Of a stretch of DNA of 64,000 nucleotides, positions 35,232 through 46,108 are shown one piece after another. Source of the stretch: Kappaphycus alvarezii. Lineage: Eukaryota > Rhodophyta > Florideophyceae > Gigartinales > Solieriaceae. Within the stretch, counting starts at the first letter, position 1. Each line of letters starts with the position of its first letter. A program made the translations under genes and the position numbers. The stretch covers positions 744,001 to 808,000 of the forward strand of contig NADL03000005.1 in the NCBI GenBank assembly GCA_002205965.3. The letters are read 5' to 3'. Under the pieces are notes generated by a model that did not search any database, had not been told where the DNA came from, and saw only the letters and a list, made by a program, of their open reading frames with translations.

Positions 35232-37157
35232 TTGCATCACTCTGGAGCTGTAAAATCATTCCTGCCTTTCCGTCCGTTTCGCTTCGCTTGGGGTAGCATC
35301 AGCATAGAGCACATCAAGGACGGCAACATCCCTGATGCCCATCTTTCGATTCACACTCCTTTCTCAGCCCTCTTCTTCCAGCTCCTCTCCTCCGCTACTT
35401 CACAATCTCATCCAAATCACCCCCGCCTTCATCCTCACTCCACACTCGATGATATCCATTCCTCCCTCTTCTCCCCTCCCCCAAATCCTTTCACTGCTCA
35501 GGACCAATGGACCTACCTCTCCTCCTCTCATCGCACTCTCTGGACCTCCTCCCACCTCATAACTCACCCTACAACACCCCTCTCCGACCTTCTTCCCACC
35601 ATCCATCGCATCAACACCGTTCCCATCTCCATTCCCATCTCCCTTCAACTCATTGCCCCACCGCAACTCCTCAACCACACCCACACTGCCCTCCTTTCCC
35701 AGTATGCCCCGCACCTCAAAACCTCACCCAACCCTACCGTCCTCACTATTCACCCCTCTGTCACCCCTTCGAACCTCTACACCCGTCTCTCCCATCTCTC
35801 CTCCTCCCACTCCCTCTCTGATTTCCACTCCATCCTTCAACCATTCGCAACCACCCTCCCCATCCCAACATTCTATTTCTAATCCTCGCCCCGTCTGATT
35901 CCAACCTTTCCCATTTTCCATCCAACACTCCCTTCGTCTCCTCTTCCCGTTACGTCTGGTCCATCTACCCCCTTCCAGATCAAATCCCCTTTAACATACC
36001 CCTTCTCCTTGCCGCCCCGAGCGCACAGCCCAACGCATCTTTGCCCCCACCCCATTCTATTTTCCCCTCCCTCTCCGCCCGCAGCTCAACTTCGACCTCA
36101 ATGCCTACACACCTTCCCATGAGCTCCGCGCCCTCTGGCTACACGACTTTCCTTGGACTGATTTCGAACATGTCATTCGTAACATCGCCATCCCTGCCCA
36201 CAGTCGCCTTTTCTTCCGCTCAATCGAATCAGGAGTGTCCGAAATGTCAACAGGCCTTTTCCCGCGTCGATAAGTATAACCATGATTTTCCAAACAACAC
36301 CGCCATCATTTTGAATCACGGCTCCCTACCAAATGCAAACTGGTCCCGTGGTGTCATCGCACCGTCTGGCAAGACGCTATTCCTGCAGACACCTTTCGCT
36401 TGTATGTGTTGGATGTCCTCAACTTGAAAAAGTCCCCGTACCTGGAGCGCATCGAACGACATGCGTTGCATAACTATCCCGGCATGTCGATTCTTACCTT
36501 TCGATCTACGGACCGGTCCGCATCAGCGCATTTAGAGACCTGGTTGGTCACGCCTTTCTTACCGCTGTGTATGGCGTTTCCGAGCCAGAGTTGTACATGC
36601 AGTCCAAGAGAGGCGAGCCATTGTCAAGCGCACTACAAAGCCTTCTGCCATATTGCATGATACCGTGGTACGGTATGCAGTTCGGTCAGTGGTTGCGAGA
36701 CGCTCCTCGGAGCTAGCGGAGATCGTCGAGGCGATGCGCTACTTTGACATTGATCCAAAGGAGTCTTTGGGAGATCAAGAACATACCAACTTTATGCAGA
36801 GGGTGAATCTGATTTATACAAGCTGCAGCGCGCACAGCAACTGTTAGGAGAATCACTGATACGGCCGCAGCTCTGCATATGGCAATATCGTCGAGTCACG
36901 ATATCAAGGCGATACGTGCGGCGTTTCAGCTCGAGGCAGGTTCGAAATCGTTTGAGCGTTTTAGGGATCCCACATTACGTTGCCATTTTTCGCGGCTACG
37001 ACGAGAAGCTTTGAGGGCTTCGCGAATGATAGAGTCTGGTTATCCCAGGGCAAAGCGCATCGGGCTTTTGATTGTTAGCTATAGTGCCGGTGTTTTTGGA
37101 ACAAGTTTTCTAGTTCAGAGACTTTCCATGCAGAAATCGAGAGGAAAGCGAGAGTAG
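35232..37157 (+). CDS. Unrecognised protein with C-terminal membrane segment
   Basis: I do not recognise the family. The first 216 codons are open from ATG at 35232 (MHHSGAVKSFLPF). They read as a Ser/Thr/Pro/His-rich region that begins with a recognisable folded-looking start. Further frames look coding: ELRALWLHDFPWTDFEHVIR near 36125, DKYNHDFPNNTAIILNHGS near 36270, and YVLDVLNLKKSPYLERIERH near 36400. Later come MIPWYGMQFGQWLRDAP near 36657 and ALLGESLIRPQL. The last ORF (36879-37157) ends with one hydrophobic helix (RIGLLIVSYSAGVFGTSFLV) and a basic tail. At least five frameshifts. It converges with the SWIB gene. It could be an organellar membrane protein, but no function is claimed. 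Confidence 0.55.
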
Positions 37158-37408
37158 CAGACTGGACGACATAGGTATAGCTAGCAACAATCGCTTTCAC
37201 CTTTTGCCATAATTGGTCTACTATTGGTGCGATGCAAGATGACCAGTATGTAAACTTGGACTAGAGTTGGTTGTGACAGTCGGAATCAACATGGAGCTAG
37301 GATGCGTGCATCGTTGAGTTTTTAGAGTAAGAAATGGTATAGTACTTGTCAGGGATACCGTTGCGAGTGCAGATTACTGAGGCTTCTCCAAATGAGCCTC
37401 GATGCCTT

Positions 37409-38372
37409 TCATAACAGTTGGACACTGATCTCATCAGTGTTGTAGACTTGGCGCATGAGGAAATCACATCGGATCATAGTGCCTGGACCACCCTTGAGAT
37501 TATTCATACGAATGTACTCCCAAATAGCGGCGACGATTTGCGGTCTAGACAAGACTCTGTGCGACAAATTGCTGCAAGTTGCGGACTGAGTTTAAACGGC
37601 TGAACGAGTTGATGAGGGTAGCGATCCTTCTTCTTGCGCTGTGTCTGTTTCTTAGTTTTGGTGCGGATGGGAACTCCAAGACGCTCCTTCTCCCGTACGT
37701 AGTCGTCCTCGATTTTCTTCGCGTCATCGAGATAGCGGCCACCGACAGTCTCCGGTGCGAGTAGATGGGGAGTGATATATTTGGAAACCTCTAGCATGGT
37801 GCAACTGTCGACTCCTAAGAGTTGCGAAGCTTGTCATCGCAGATGACTCTACGTCGATCGTTTGGATCCTGAAGGTTGTTTTCACGGATATAGTCACCTA
37901 CTGCACGATGACAGTGGGCCGTGGTTGAACCTTGTCCTCGACGAATTGGAGCAGGTGGGGGAGGGTACCATAGGACGGATGATGTATGGCATACGACGTG
38001 GAGCGGCGGATGCGGAGGGAATGACGGGGGAGTGGCATGGCGGTTGAGTTTGGACGGTGGTATGGGTGAGGGGGCGGCGGAGGAAGGTGAGGTGGGGATG
38101 GCGGGGTGGGGTGCGACAAAATGGCAAGGCATGGAGAAAAGCGAGTTGCTGAGGCGAGCGAGGGATGGTTGTGAAATGAGCGGGCTACACATTGACGGAG
38201 GCGATGAGGGATCAAGTAATGGTTGTGTCTGGGGTGGTGCTCTCGATCGGGGAAGAGTTGGACGTTGCGTGGGCGGGAGGGAGAGATCTGGTCGGCGCTC
38301 TGAAAGCCGTTTACAGTATGGTCGCCAGCTCAGGGATCGCATTGAGAGGAATGATACAGTACAGTATAGCAC
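37409..38372 (-). CDS. Tandem SWIB/MDM2-domain protein
   Basis: Two SWIB domains, found in chromatin-associated and organellar nucleoid proteins, are visible. The first, near 37800-37900, has VGDYIRENNLQDPNDRRRVI and CDDKLRN, followed by MLEVSKYITPHL. A charged linker (KKIEDDYVREKERLG, then KKQTQRKKKDR) leads to the second domain: PFKLSPQLAAI, SRPQIVAAIWEYIRMNNLKG, TMIRCDFLMRQVY, with a stop at 37409. The N-terminal 110 or so codons are Pro/Ser-rich and not conserved. The start is unsure: ATG at 38372 overlaps TACAGTA motifs, so a start nearer 38215 is possible. At least three frameshifts. Whether it acts in the nucleus, plastid or mitochondrion is not decidable here. Confidence 0.82.
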
Positions 38373-38570
38373 AGTAATGTCGCGAGATCAGAGTAACAGG
38401 TGTCCCGTACAGTGCTGAGCATAAACCATTGTATGAACATTTGCCAACGGATAGTGAACTAGCCAGTCACTGCACTGCACAGTACTGTTCTTTAGTGTTT
38501 TCAAGATCAATGCAAATGAAAGACAATTTGAATTTAAAATAATGTGGTACAACACTACTGTACTTGAATT
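38310..38570. promoter_or_regulatory. TACAGTA/TACTGTA cluster in divergent promoter
   Basis: Copies near 38317, 38350-38372 (two overlapping TACAGTA), 38483 and 38561 (TACTGTA) lie between the SWIB gene and RNR1. A short (CCTA)n run at 38697-38712 sits just upstream of RNR1. Confidence 0.5.
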
Positions 38571-38817
38571 TGTGTGTGTTTCCAGTCTCGGCGCCAAAAT
38601 TTCACCCAATCGTCGCTTCCCGCCAAAAGAATGTAGCAAAACAACACTTGAATGCAACCAAAATACAACTGCCAAAATAATTGCTCTTGATATTCCTACC
38701 TACCTACCTGCCACTCAAAACATTTAAGTAGCGCGCCCCAACACCCCAACACCCCACTCGTTCCCCTTTCCCAAACTTCCTTCCTCCTACTCCCCACCCC
38801 AATTCCACTTTCTCAAC

Positions 38818-41264
38818 ATGGAACGCACAGTCATCAAGCGCGACGGTCGTCGTCAACCAGTCCAGTTCGACAAGATCACCGCCCGAATCAAGAAACTGGC
38901 ATACGGTCTTGATCCTATCGTCGACGTCACCGAGGTTGCTCAGAAAGTTTGTGCCGGCGTCTACAATGGCGTCACCACTTCGGAGCTCGACGACCTCGCC
39001 GCAGAAACCGCCGCATACATGTCTACAAAGCATCATGACTATTCGCTTCTCGCCTCTAGGATTGCTATTTCTAACCTTCATAAGGATACTACCAAGTCCT
39101 TTTCGGACACTGTTGACAAGTTGCGCTCGTACAAGTTGCCTGCCACTGGCTTGCCTGCTCCGTTGGTTAGTCACCAAGTGTATCAGTTTGTTATGAACAA
39201 CCGGAAGCAGTTGGACGATGCTATCATTTACGATCGTGACTTTTCGTACGATTATTTCGGCTTTAAGACTTTGGAAAGGTCCTACTTGCTGAGAATTGAC
39301 AATAAGATTGTTGAGCGTCCGCAGCATATGCTCATGAGGGTTTCGGTTGGCATTCATCTCGGTGACATGGAGGCCATTCTCAACACCTACGACGCTCTCT
39401 CACGGAAGCTCTTCACACATGCATCGCCTACTTTGTTCAATGCGGGTACCTGTCGTCCTCAGCTGTCCAGTTGCTTTTTACTCACTATGACTGATGATTC
39501 TATCGAAGGCATTTACGACACTCTGAAGCGCTGTGCCGTCATTTCAAAGTCTGCCGGCGGTATCGGCCTCGCCGTCCACAACATCAGGGGCACTCGGTCC
39601 TATATTCGAGGCACCAATGGTACTTCCAATGGAATTGTCCCCATGCTTAGGGTGTACAATGACACCGCCAGGTATGTTGATCAGGGCGGCGGGAAGCGTA
39701 AGGGCGCCTTTGCAATCTACTTGGAGCCCTGGCATGCAGACATTCTCGATTTTCTAGACTTGAGGAAGAATCATGGCAAGGAAGAGCAGCGTGCAAGGGA
39801 TCTCTTCTATGGGCTCTGGATTCCGATTTGTTTATGAAAAGGGTGGAGGAAAATGGTTCATGGTCCCTCTTCTGTCCGAATGAGGCACCCGGTCTGGCTG
39901 ATGTTTATGGTGCCGAATTTGAGGAGCTGTACATGAAATACGAGAAACAAGGGCGAGCAAGGGCGAAGATTGACGCGCGAAGGTTTGGTACGCTATTTTG
40001 GAGGCGCAGATTGAGACCGGAACCCCATACATGCTTTATAAGGATTCCTGTAACAGGAAGAGCAACCAGCAGAACCTCGGTACCATTCGTTGCTCGAATT
40101 TGTGTACTGAGATTATTGAATACACCTCACCCGATGAGGTTGCCGTGTGCAACTTGGCCTCCATTGCACTCAACAAATTTGTTCGACTTTCTGGCGATGG
40201 ATCCGCCCCTACCTACGACCACGACGCATTGGGGGAGATTGTGAGAATGGTAACCAACAATTTGAACAAGATAATTGACATCAACTTTTACCCGGTTGAG
40301 GAGGCCAAGAGGTCCAACTTGAGGCACCGTCCGATAGGTATCGGAGTCCAAGGGCTGGCGGATACCTTCATTTTGATGCGTATGCCATTCGAGAGCGAAG
40401 AGGCGCGGGAGCTAAACAAGGACATATTCGAGACATCTATTACCATGCTGTTGCGGCCCAGTTGCCAACTTGCGTCGCATGATGGGCCGTATGAGACGTA
40501 CATTGGCTCGCCCATGTCACAGGGTCTATTCCAGTTTGACTTGTGGGGCACAAAGCCAACATCTGGCCGCTGGAATTGGGAGGAACTTAGGCAAAAGGTG
40601 CTGCAGTCCGGTGTTCGTAATTCACTGCTTGTTGCACCGATGCCAACGGCGTCAACGTCCCAGATTTTGGGCAACAATGAGTGCTTTGAACCCTACACGT
40701 CCAACTTGTACACTCGCAGAGTGTTGTCCGGAGAGTTTTGCATCGTAAACACGCATTTGGTGAAGGATTCTCCAGAAACTCAACTTGTGGAACACCTCTA
40801 TGAAGAACCGGATCGTCGCTGCGAATGGGTCAGTGCAGCACATTTCGGAGATCCCCGCGGACATTCGTCTGCTATACAAGACGGTATGGGAAATCAGTCA
40901 GAAGAAAATCATTGATCTGGCCGCTGACCGTGGCGCCTTCATTGATCAGTCGCAGAGCATGAATATCCACATGGCAGCCCCAATGTTGGGAAGCTCAGCT
41001 CGATGCACTTTTACGGGTGGAAAGCAGGTCTGAAAACCGGACTGTACTACTTGCGGACAAAGCCGTCTACAGATGCGATCAAATTCACGTGACTCCTGCT
41101 GAGGCAGCGCAGCAGGGGGTGCAGCAAAGGGCTAGTGTGCCTGTGACCAACCCGACATCGGTTTCAGTTCAAGATGCGTTGGCATGTTCGATTGAAAACC
41201 CGGAAACTGTATGAGCTGCGAAGTTGAAGAGAACATGACATGTCTAGTGGTGGTGAGTGAGTGA
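38818..41264 (+). CDS. RNR1: Ribonucleotide reductase large subunit (class Ia R1)
   Basis: This enzyme reduces ribonucleoside diphosphates to deoxy forms for DNA synthesis, acting with the small subunit R2. From ATG at 38818 an N-terminal ATP cone ([16 protein letters not shown]) is followed by the R1 core. QLSSCFLL carries the first redox cysteine. NLCTEIIEY carries the Asn, Cys and Glu of the active site. [36 protein letters not shown] and SIENPE are family blocks. The C-terminus is [17 protein letters not shown], with the CxxC tail that regenerates the active site, and the stop is at 41264. About 815 codons, in the family range. Frameshifts occur at about 39826 (lost G in CCGG), 39985 (shortened T run), 40905-41040 and 41205. 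No key residue is missing once frames are joined. Confidence 0.95.
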
Positions 41265-41424
41265 TTTGAATGGGACTAATAGTTGCATGGATCGCCGCGA
41301 GCGTTGTAGATAATTGACATATTGGTAAACACATTGCATGTACTGATGACATCGAGAGGCGCCTGACTTTGCGAAAATGGTGATAGGAACAGATGAATAG
41401 TGCATTGGTGCGAAAAGTTAACGT

Positions 41425-41901
41425 TTAGCTCTTCCCGTACAACTTTTCTAAAGAATCTATACCATCCTCCGGCATTGGCGGAGTGGCCGGAGGGTTTGAG
41501 GGGTCTCCACCCTGTCCTTTTGGTGACTTGCGATTACCCTTGCCCTTATCATCCTCATCCTCGTCCTTTCGCACAGCTCGTGGATCAATAAAAGTACCTG
41601 TCAATTCGATCTCCTCTCCATATCCTTCTTTTCTGTTCCTTAATCCATTCCTCCCACATAACACCTCCCTTGTACAGGACATAAATACCACCGAGACTAG
41701 CCAATACAGCCCAAAAAACTGCAAATCACGGAACCATTGGGTGGCGACTTCATATTCCTCCAACTCCATAATCTCCTGCTCCGCCTCCGAATACTGCGTT
41801 GTCTTTCGACGACGCAATTCACGTCCCCACATATTCCTCGCGCTTAATACCGAGTGCATCCAACGAGATTGACTCCTGCGGCTTTGATTATCGACAGACA
41901 C
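41425..41901 (-). CDS. Small single-pass membrane protein, unknown
   Basis: An intact 158-codon frame, unusual for this window. It has a basic, Ser-rich start (MSVDNQSRRSQSRW), an amphipathic charged stretch (EAEQEIMELEEYEVATQWFR) and one hydrophobic segment (FFGLYWLVSVVFMS) at about residues 64-78. The C-terminal tail is hydrophilic, with DEDEDDKGKGNRKSPKG and a Pro-rich end. I do not recognise a family. The upstream minus-strand Pro/Ser-rich frame (41844-42239) could be an N-terminal targeting extension in another frame. It converges with RNR1 and diverges from the ARMT1 gene. Confidence 0.6.
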   Translation of the reverse strand: MSVDNQSRRSQSRWMHSVLSARNMWGRELRRRKTTQYSEAEQEIMELEEYEVATQWFRDLQFFGLYWLVSVVFMSCTREVLCGRNGLRNRKEGYGEEIELTGTFIDPRAVRKDEDEDDKGKGNRKSPKGQGGDPSNPPATPPMPEDGIDSLEKLYGKS

Positions 41902-42309
41902 AAACGCGCAAGAGCAGGAGGTGGGGTATGAGAATTGAAAGATGTGGATGTGCGGGAAGTGCGGTTAGATTGCCGGTGAGTGCACCGACGGTAAGGAGTA
42001 GTGTACGGAACCAGGGGGGACGATGGGAGCGGGGCGGTGGGGAGGGGGAGGAATTCATTCGAGGGGTTTTGGAAGTTTGTGGATCGGTTGAATGAGTGGG
42101 GAATGGTGATGGACGGGTGTGAGGAAAGGGGTGGAGGAGGTGGGCAGGAAGGTGGGGATGTACATGATGGAGAAAGAAGGGTGAGGACAGGGACAGGGGG
42201 GGGGGAAGAGAGGTGGATGGGAGCACGAGGAGGCGTCAAGGGACTAGGACGTGCGATGTGGCCGTGAACGAAGGCGGCGAGTCCGCGACGTTGTCTCCGC
42301 CCGGGAGAT

Positions 42310-42365
42310 TGTTACCTGCACTGTACCGTAGCATACTGTACTGTACTGAACTGACCTGTACCGTA
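42310..42365. promoter_or_regulatory. TACTGTA cluster in divergent promoter
   Basis: CACTGTACCGTAGCATACTGT continues into ACTGTACTGAAC and TGTACCGTATA, a run of TACTGTA and TACCGTA variants in 55 bp between the 41425-41901 gene and ARMT1. Confidence 0.5.
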
Positions 42366-42578
42366 TATTCTTCTATTTTGAAATTGGCTTTGAGATCCTG
42401 GATTAATTTTGCTTGAGAATACAAAAGCTGTCGAATTAGAATATACAAAATATAATTACATCCATGTTTGTAATTGATCTCCCAGCCCAACCATTCCCTC
42501 TCCCACGATGCACCAACCCCTCATACCCCAATCACCCTCCCCCATCGCCTCCTATCACCATCGTCTGGTGACCAGACA

Positions 42579-43981
42579 ATGCACCCTCCCGCCCCTACTG
42601 CCTCTCCCCCCCCGATCCGCTCCTCCACTCCAGGCACATGGGCGCACGCCACAATGTCCACGCGCATCCGCCAGCAAATTCTTCCTCGAATACCGCGCGA
42701 AAACAACCTCCCCCCAACCGTCATCCCTCGCCTCGAGGCCCTGGACCACGAGCTAGCCAACGCAGCAACCACTCCGCTCTCGCCGTTGCGCCGGGATGGT
42801 GGCCCATGTCGACTTTTGGAACCGCGCTATTCTTGCAGAGGCTTTGGCCGCGGGAGAGACTTGGCTCTCGGCACCGTGGGTGGTCGCTGAGTTTTATTTG
42901 TACGTCGCTTTTTGTATGTTGCGTTGCGTTGTAGGTTGGTGTGGTGGGGATGCGGAGTACTGACGGTCTAGTGGTTGATTTCATGTTGCTGTTGTGGGTC
43001 GTTGTGGTGACGCTGGTTTGTAGGTATCGCAGAATTCTATCGGCGATTGACTACTTTGAATCGCCTATGGACCCGTTCCGTCTTCAAAAGGAGCTTGGTT
43101 TGACCACTGCGATTGCATCCATTGCTACCCTTGCTACGCGCGTCAATGCTGTGTTATCCCGGCCCATGTCACTTCCATGGCCGAAAAGCTGCAGCACTTC
43201 AGGGGGTTTGTACTCACTGCTTTGTGGGGCAATCGAATGGATTTGAGCTTGTGGCCGGTGGGTGGCAGCTCTGCTGACCGTGCAACAGATGCGTTTGCAA
43301 GTGTGTTGGAGGCGGCCAGAGGATGATTTTGGCAAACGATGTTGATGCGTTAATTGCATATGTGGCCACTTGGAGTGGGGAGGGAGGGTTGATATTGTCG
43401 TGGATAACGCGGGCTTTGAACTGTTTTGCGATTTGTGCTTGGCCGACTTTTGGTGCAATCCGGTCTGGTCGATGTCGTGTGCCTGCAGCTCAAGGCACAT
43501 CCGACATTTGTCAGTGATGCGATGGAGAAGGATGTGCGATGGACGGTCGATTTTTTGCAACAGGCAGACAGCCCGGGGTGTGCGTGTTGGGAAAGCGATG
43601 GGCCGAGCACATACAACGTGGTAGATGGGTCATGAGCGAGGATTATTTTTGGGTTCAGCCGCAACCAATGTGGGAAATGCCAGAAAATCTAAAGGCGGAC
43701 TTGGGCAGGGCCAGTCTCGTCTTTGTCAAGGGTGATGCAAACTATAGACGGTTGATCGGGAGCGCAACTGGGACCTAGACGCCCCGTTTAATAGTATTTT
43801 GGCTTACTTTCCAGCTCCCGTTTGTGCGCTGAGGACCCTCAAGGCCGAATTGGGATGTGGCATGGAGACAGAGAGTGTCATGAGAGCGAAGACAGAGGAC
43901 GAAAAATGGATGGTGGCAGGTAAATATGGTGTAGTCCAGTTTTGCAACACAAGGAAAGTTGAAGAAATCCAAGTAGAATAG
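42579..43981 (+). CDS. ARMT1-like damage-control phosphatase (DUF89)
   Basis: This family is metal-dependent phosphatases acting on damaged phosphometabolites; ARMT1 was also described as a carboxyl methyltransferase. Frames give TWAHATMSTRIRQQILPRI, NNLPPTVIPRLEALDHEL and ETWLSAPWVVAEFYLYRRIL across the intron. Then come AIDYFESPMDPFRLQKELG, LWGNRMDLSLWP and ILANDVDALIAYV. VDIVVDNAGFELFCDLCLAD carries the metal-ligand DNAG block. FVKGDANYRRLIG and FPAPVCALRTLKAELG are the C-terminal signatures, and the stop is at 43981. The ATG at 42579 is the first in the conserved frame. At least six frameshifts. About 425 codons after intron removal, which fits the family. Confidence 0.9.
42900..43023 (+). 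other. Spliceosomal intron in the ARMT1-like gene
   Basis: A 124-nt interval starting GTACGT and ending GGTTTGTAG interrupts the conserved block. Removing it joins GAGTTTTATTT to GTATCGCAG and reads AEFYLYRRILSAIDYF without any base change. This is the best-defined intron in the window. Confidence 0.88.
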
Positions 43982-44214
43982 TTTGCGTAGGATGTCGCCA
44001 ACAATCGCTACGGTGGATTCCCGGGGCTTGTTGATGGAGGTGAAAGTTCCCGAGTGCAGAAAAGAAAAAACAATGATGTGTGCAGTCCACACGAGACAAA
44101 CGGTAGTTGCAAAGTATCTAAAGTAGAACAACGATGATAAACACTCCAACTAATGAGGTTGTACCTGAGCATCGGTCGGCAGTATCTGTGTGTGGACAAA
44201 GTCATCTTTCTTGT
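43982..44214. other. Tail-to-tail spacer
   Basis: This lies between ARMT1 and TRM6. No gene or TACTGTA motif is seen. Confidence 0.5.
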
Positions 44215-45662
44215 CTATCGGCCCACTGTAAATGTACGCCATGTCCTCTCTCCCGAAAGCTTTCCAGTTGAATCTTCGGATCTGCCCCTGAAAGCCAACA
44301 TGCGACCATACCCATTAATCCAAACTTGCAACGTCGTCACCCGGTTTCTCACCACTAGGCACCGTCTCTTCGGATTGCTTCTCCTCCCAACCACTGAATC
44401 ACTGGATGGCTTCCCCAGGTGCTTGTCAAATGCGATTCGCATGCCGGTCAACACATAACCTCCGTAGCGCTGTCCGTCATTCCGGATGTGATCTGCCCGG
44501 CAAAATCTGATGATTCACAAGACACCTCCATCAACTCTACTCGAACGGCCATTTTCGACAACTGCAAAGCATATTGCAAATCGGCAGCATCCTGCAAATG
44601 AGTGCAATAGGCGACAAAACAACCCGAGGGTGCGACAAACTTGAGCAACACATCGAAAACCTGTACAACGTCAAAACGCGTGGCCACGATCAAACAGTCG
44701 CAGCCTTGTCTCAGCCACTGCTTGACATCACCTCGCTTTGCACGCTTTGCAATAGCTTCTGCTCTGCGCGCACTCGGCACATGTTCAACAAGAAGGAGGC
44801 AGCGGGTGATCATCCTTGGGTGAATATCGGAGCGGATCATTATCGATGGCCTCGTGGATATGGACGTTGTGCAAAAGTTCTACCGGGGTGTTGACGATGG
44901 GTTTTGTACGGGCCGTGTCTAAATTGAGATGCGGATGGCTTCATTTCCGGGGTGAGGTACCGACAAAGACGTTGATGATGTTGCCGACGCCATGCAATCG
45001 TTCGGCAACTGCGGCGGTTATAAGACCCGTGCAGTTTTCGTATACCATGGCTCGACAGCCTGACCTGACTCCTGCGTAGCCGAGGATGATGGCCAGAGCG
45101 TCGGGTCTCAGGTGCATTGTTTTTTCGGGGGAGCGTTGAAAGTATGTTTCGCAGAGGGTGAGTGCGGTTGGTCGAAGGACGCGGACGCGCAGGTCGAATT
45201 TGGCTCGCTTTCTTTTGAGATACTTTTGCTGAGAGAAAGGGGTCTTGGCTTGAAATGTGGCGGAATTACTGACGACGGCTTGGACGAGATTTTCGCCTTG
45301 GATACCGCTGTCTTTTAGTTGGAGGATGGCGTCGTGTTTGAGTTTTGATTGTCGGGTTTGTCTTGTAAAATTGGTTGTTTTTGTGTGTGGACATGTCGGA
45401 TTCGAGGATTGAGTCGGGGTGAGAGGTTTCCTCGACTGGGTGGAGACGGTCGTTGGAGCCGATGGCGAACAGGTTGCCCCATTGCACCGATGAGTGAGGA
45501 GATGTGGCGCTTGCGCTTGCCTAATCGTGCGGTTGCATGGTTTGTGGCGTGGCCGAGCACCCTTTTGCCGTCGCTGGTGACGAGGACGACCCAGTCATGA
45601 GATTGAACGGTGTCAGAAGTTGGCATGATGATTTGTTTGAGGCAATTACGGGCTGAGGACAT
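44215..45662 (-). CDS. TRM6: tRNA m1A58 methyltransferase non-catalytic subunit TRM6
   Basis: TRM6 pairs with catalytic TRM61 to methylate A58 of tRNAs. From ATG at 45662 the N-terminal barrel reads VVLVTSDGKRVLGHAT and GKRKRHISSLIG, then GNLFAIGSNDRL. A middle block holds the KYxxKKxxKY-like basic region. LRPDALAIILGYAGVRSG and LITAAVAERLHGVGNIINVF match the start of the Rossmann domain. Then DCLIVATRFDVVQVFDVLLK, FVAPSGCFVAYC and VRVELMEV follow, and the terminal RYGGYVLTGMRIA matches the conserved GGYILSG end. As usual for TRM6, no SAM-binding glycine motif is evident. At least five frameshifts. It is divergent from MRD1. Confidence 0.88.
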
Positions 45663-45864
45663 GAAGGGACGGCTCGGGTGGGATGTTGTGGACGGAAAAC
45701 TGTGATATCAATGGCGCTTTCCGCAGTCGCGTTACATGGCCGTGACGTGGCCGTGGAGTGGACTTGCAATACCTAGCTAGCTAGAAGATGGATGGCCTTG
45801 TCGATAGAGGCGGCAACCAATATCGGCTTGATGGCTGATGTGGAAATCGGAGCAGATTTGTTAA

Positions 45865-45885
45865 TCTGTACAGTACAGTACTGGA
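45865..45885. promoter_or_regulatory. TACAGTA repeat in divergent promoter
   Basis: TGTACAGTACAGTACTGGAC contains two overlapping TACAGTA copies in the spacer between TRM6 and MRD1. A GCTAGCTAGCTAG run lies about 90 bp away. Confidence 0.5.
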
Positions 45886-46108
45886 CGGAAATTTGATCAC
45901 AGCGCCTTGAGAATCTCAAATTGAGACGGAGGATTTGCCGAACTTTGGATTCTGAAATAAAAAATTTTTTTCTTATTTTTTCCGTCGGCGGTGGCGTAGT
46001 TTAAATATCCAGCTGTCGCCGGTCATACGATCGGCGCCGACTCTGCCGTCGCCGTCGTCGACCACGATCGGCCACTTTTCTCTTCTCCGCATCTCCCGCA
46101 CTCGCATC

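Noticed and set aside
38818..41264. Programmed frameshifting as the cause of the many frame changes
   Set aside because: The breaks have no shared slippery site or stop context, occur in both directions, and some coincide with homopolymers. Consensus error explains them more simply.
41844..42239. Pro/Ser-rich minus-strand ORFs at 41844-42239
   Set aside because: Low complexity with no domain. It could be an N-terminal extension of the 41425-41901 gene, but a separate gene is not supported.
43775..44149. 124-codon minus-strand ORF at 43775-44149
   Set aside because: It overlaps the conserved C-terminus of the ARMT1-like gene on the other strand and has no recognisable family.
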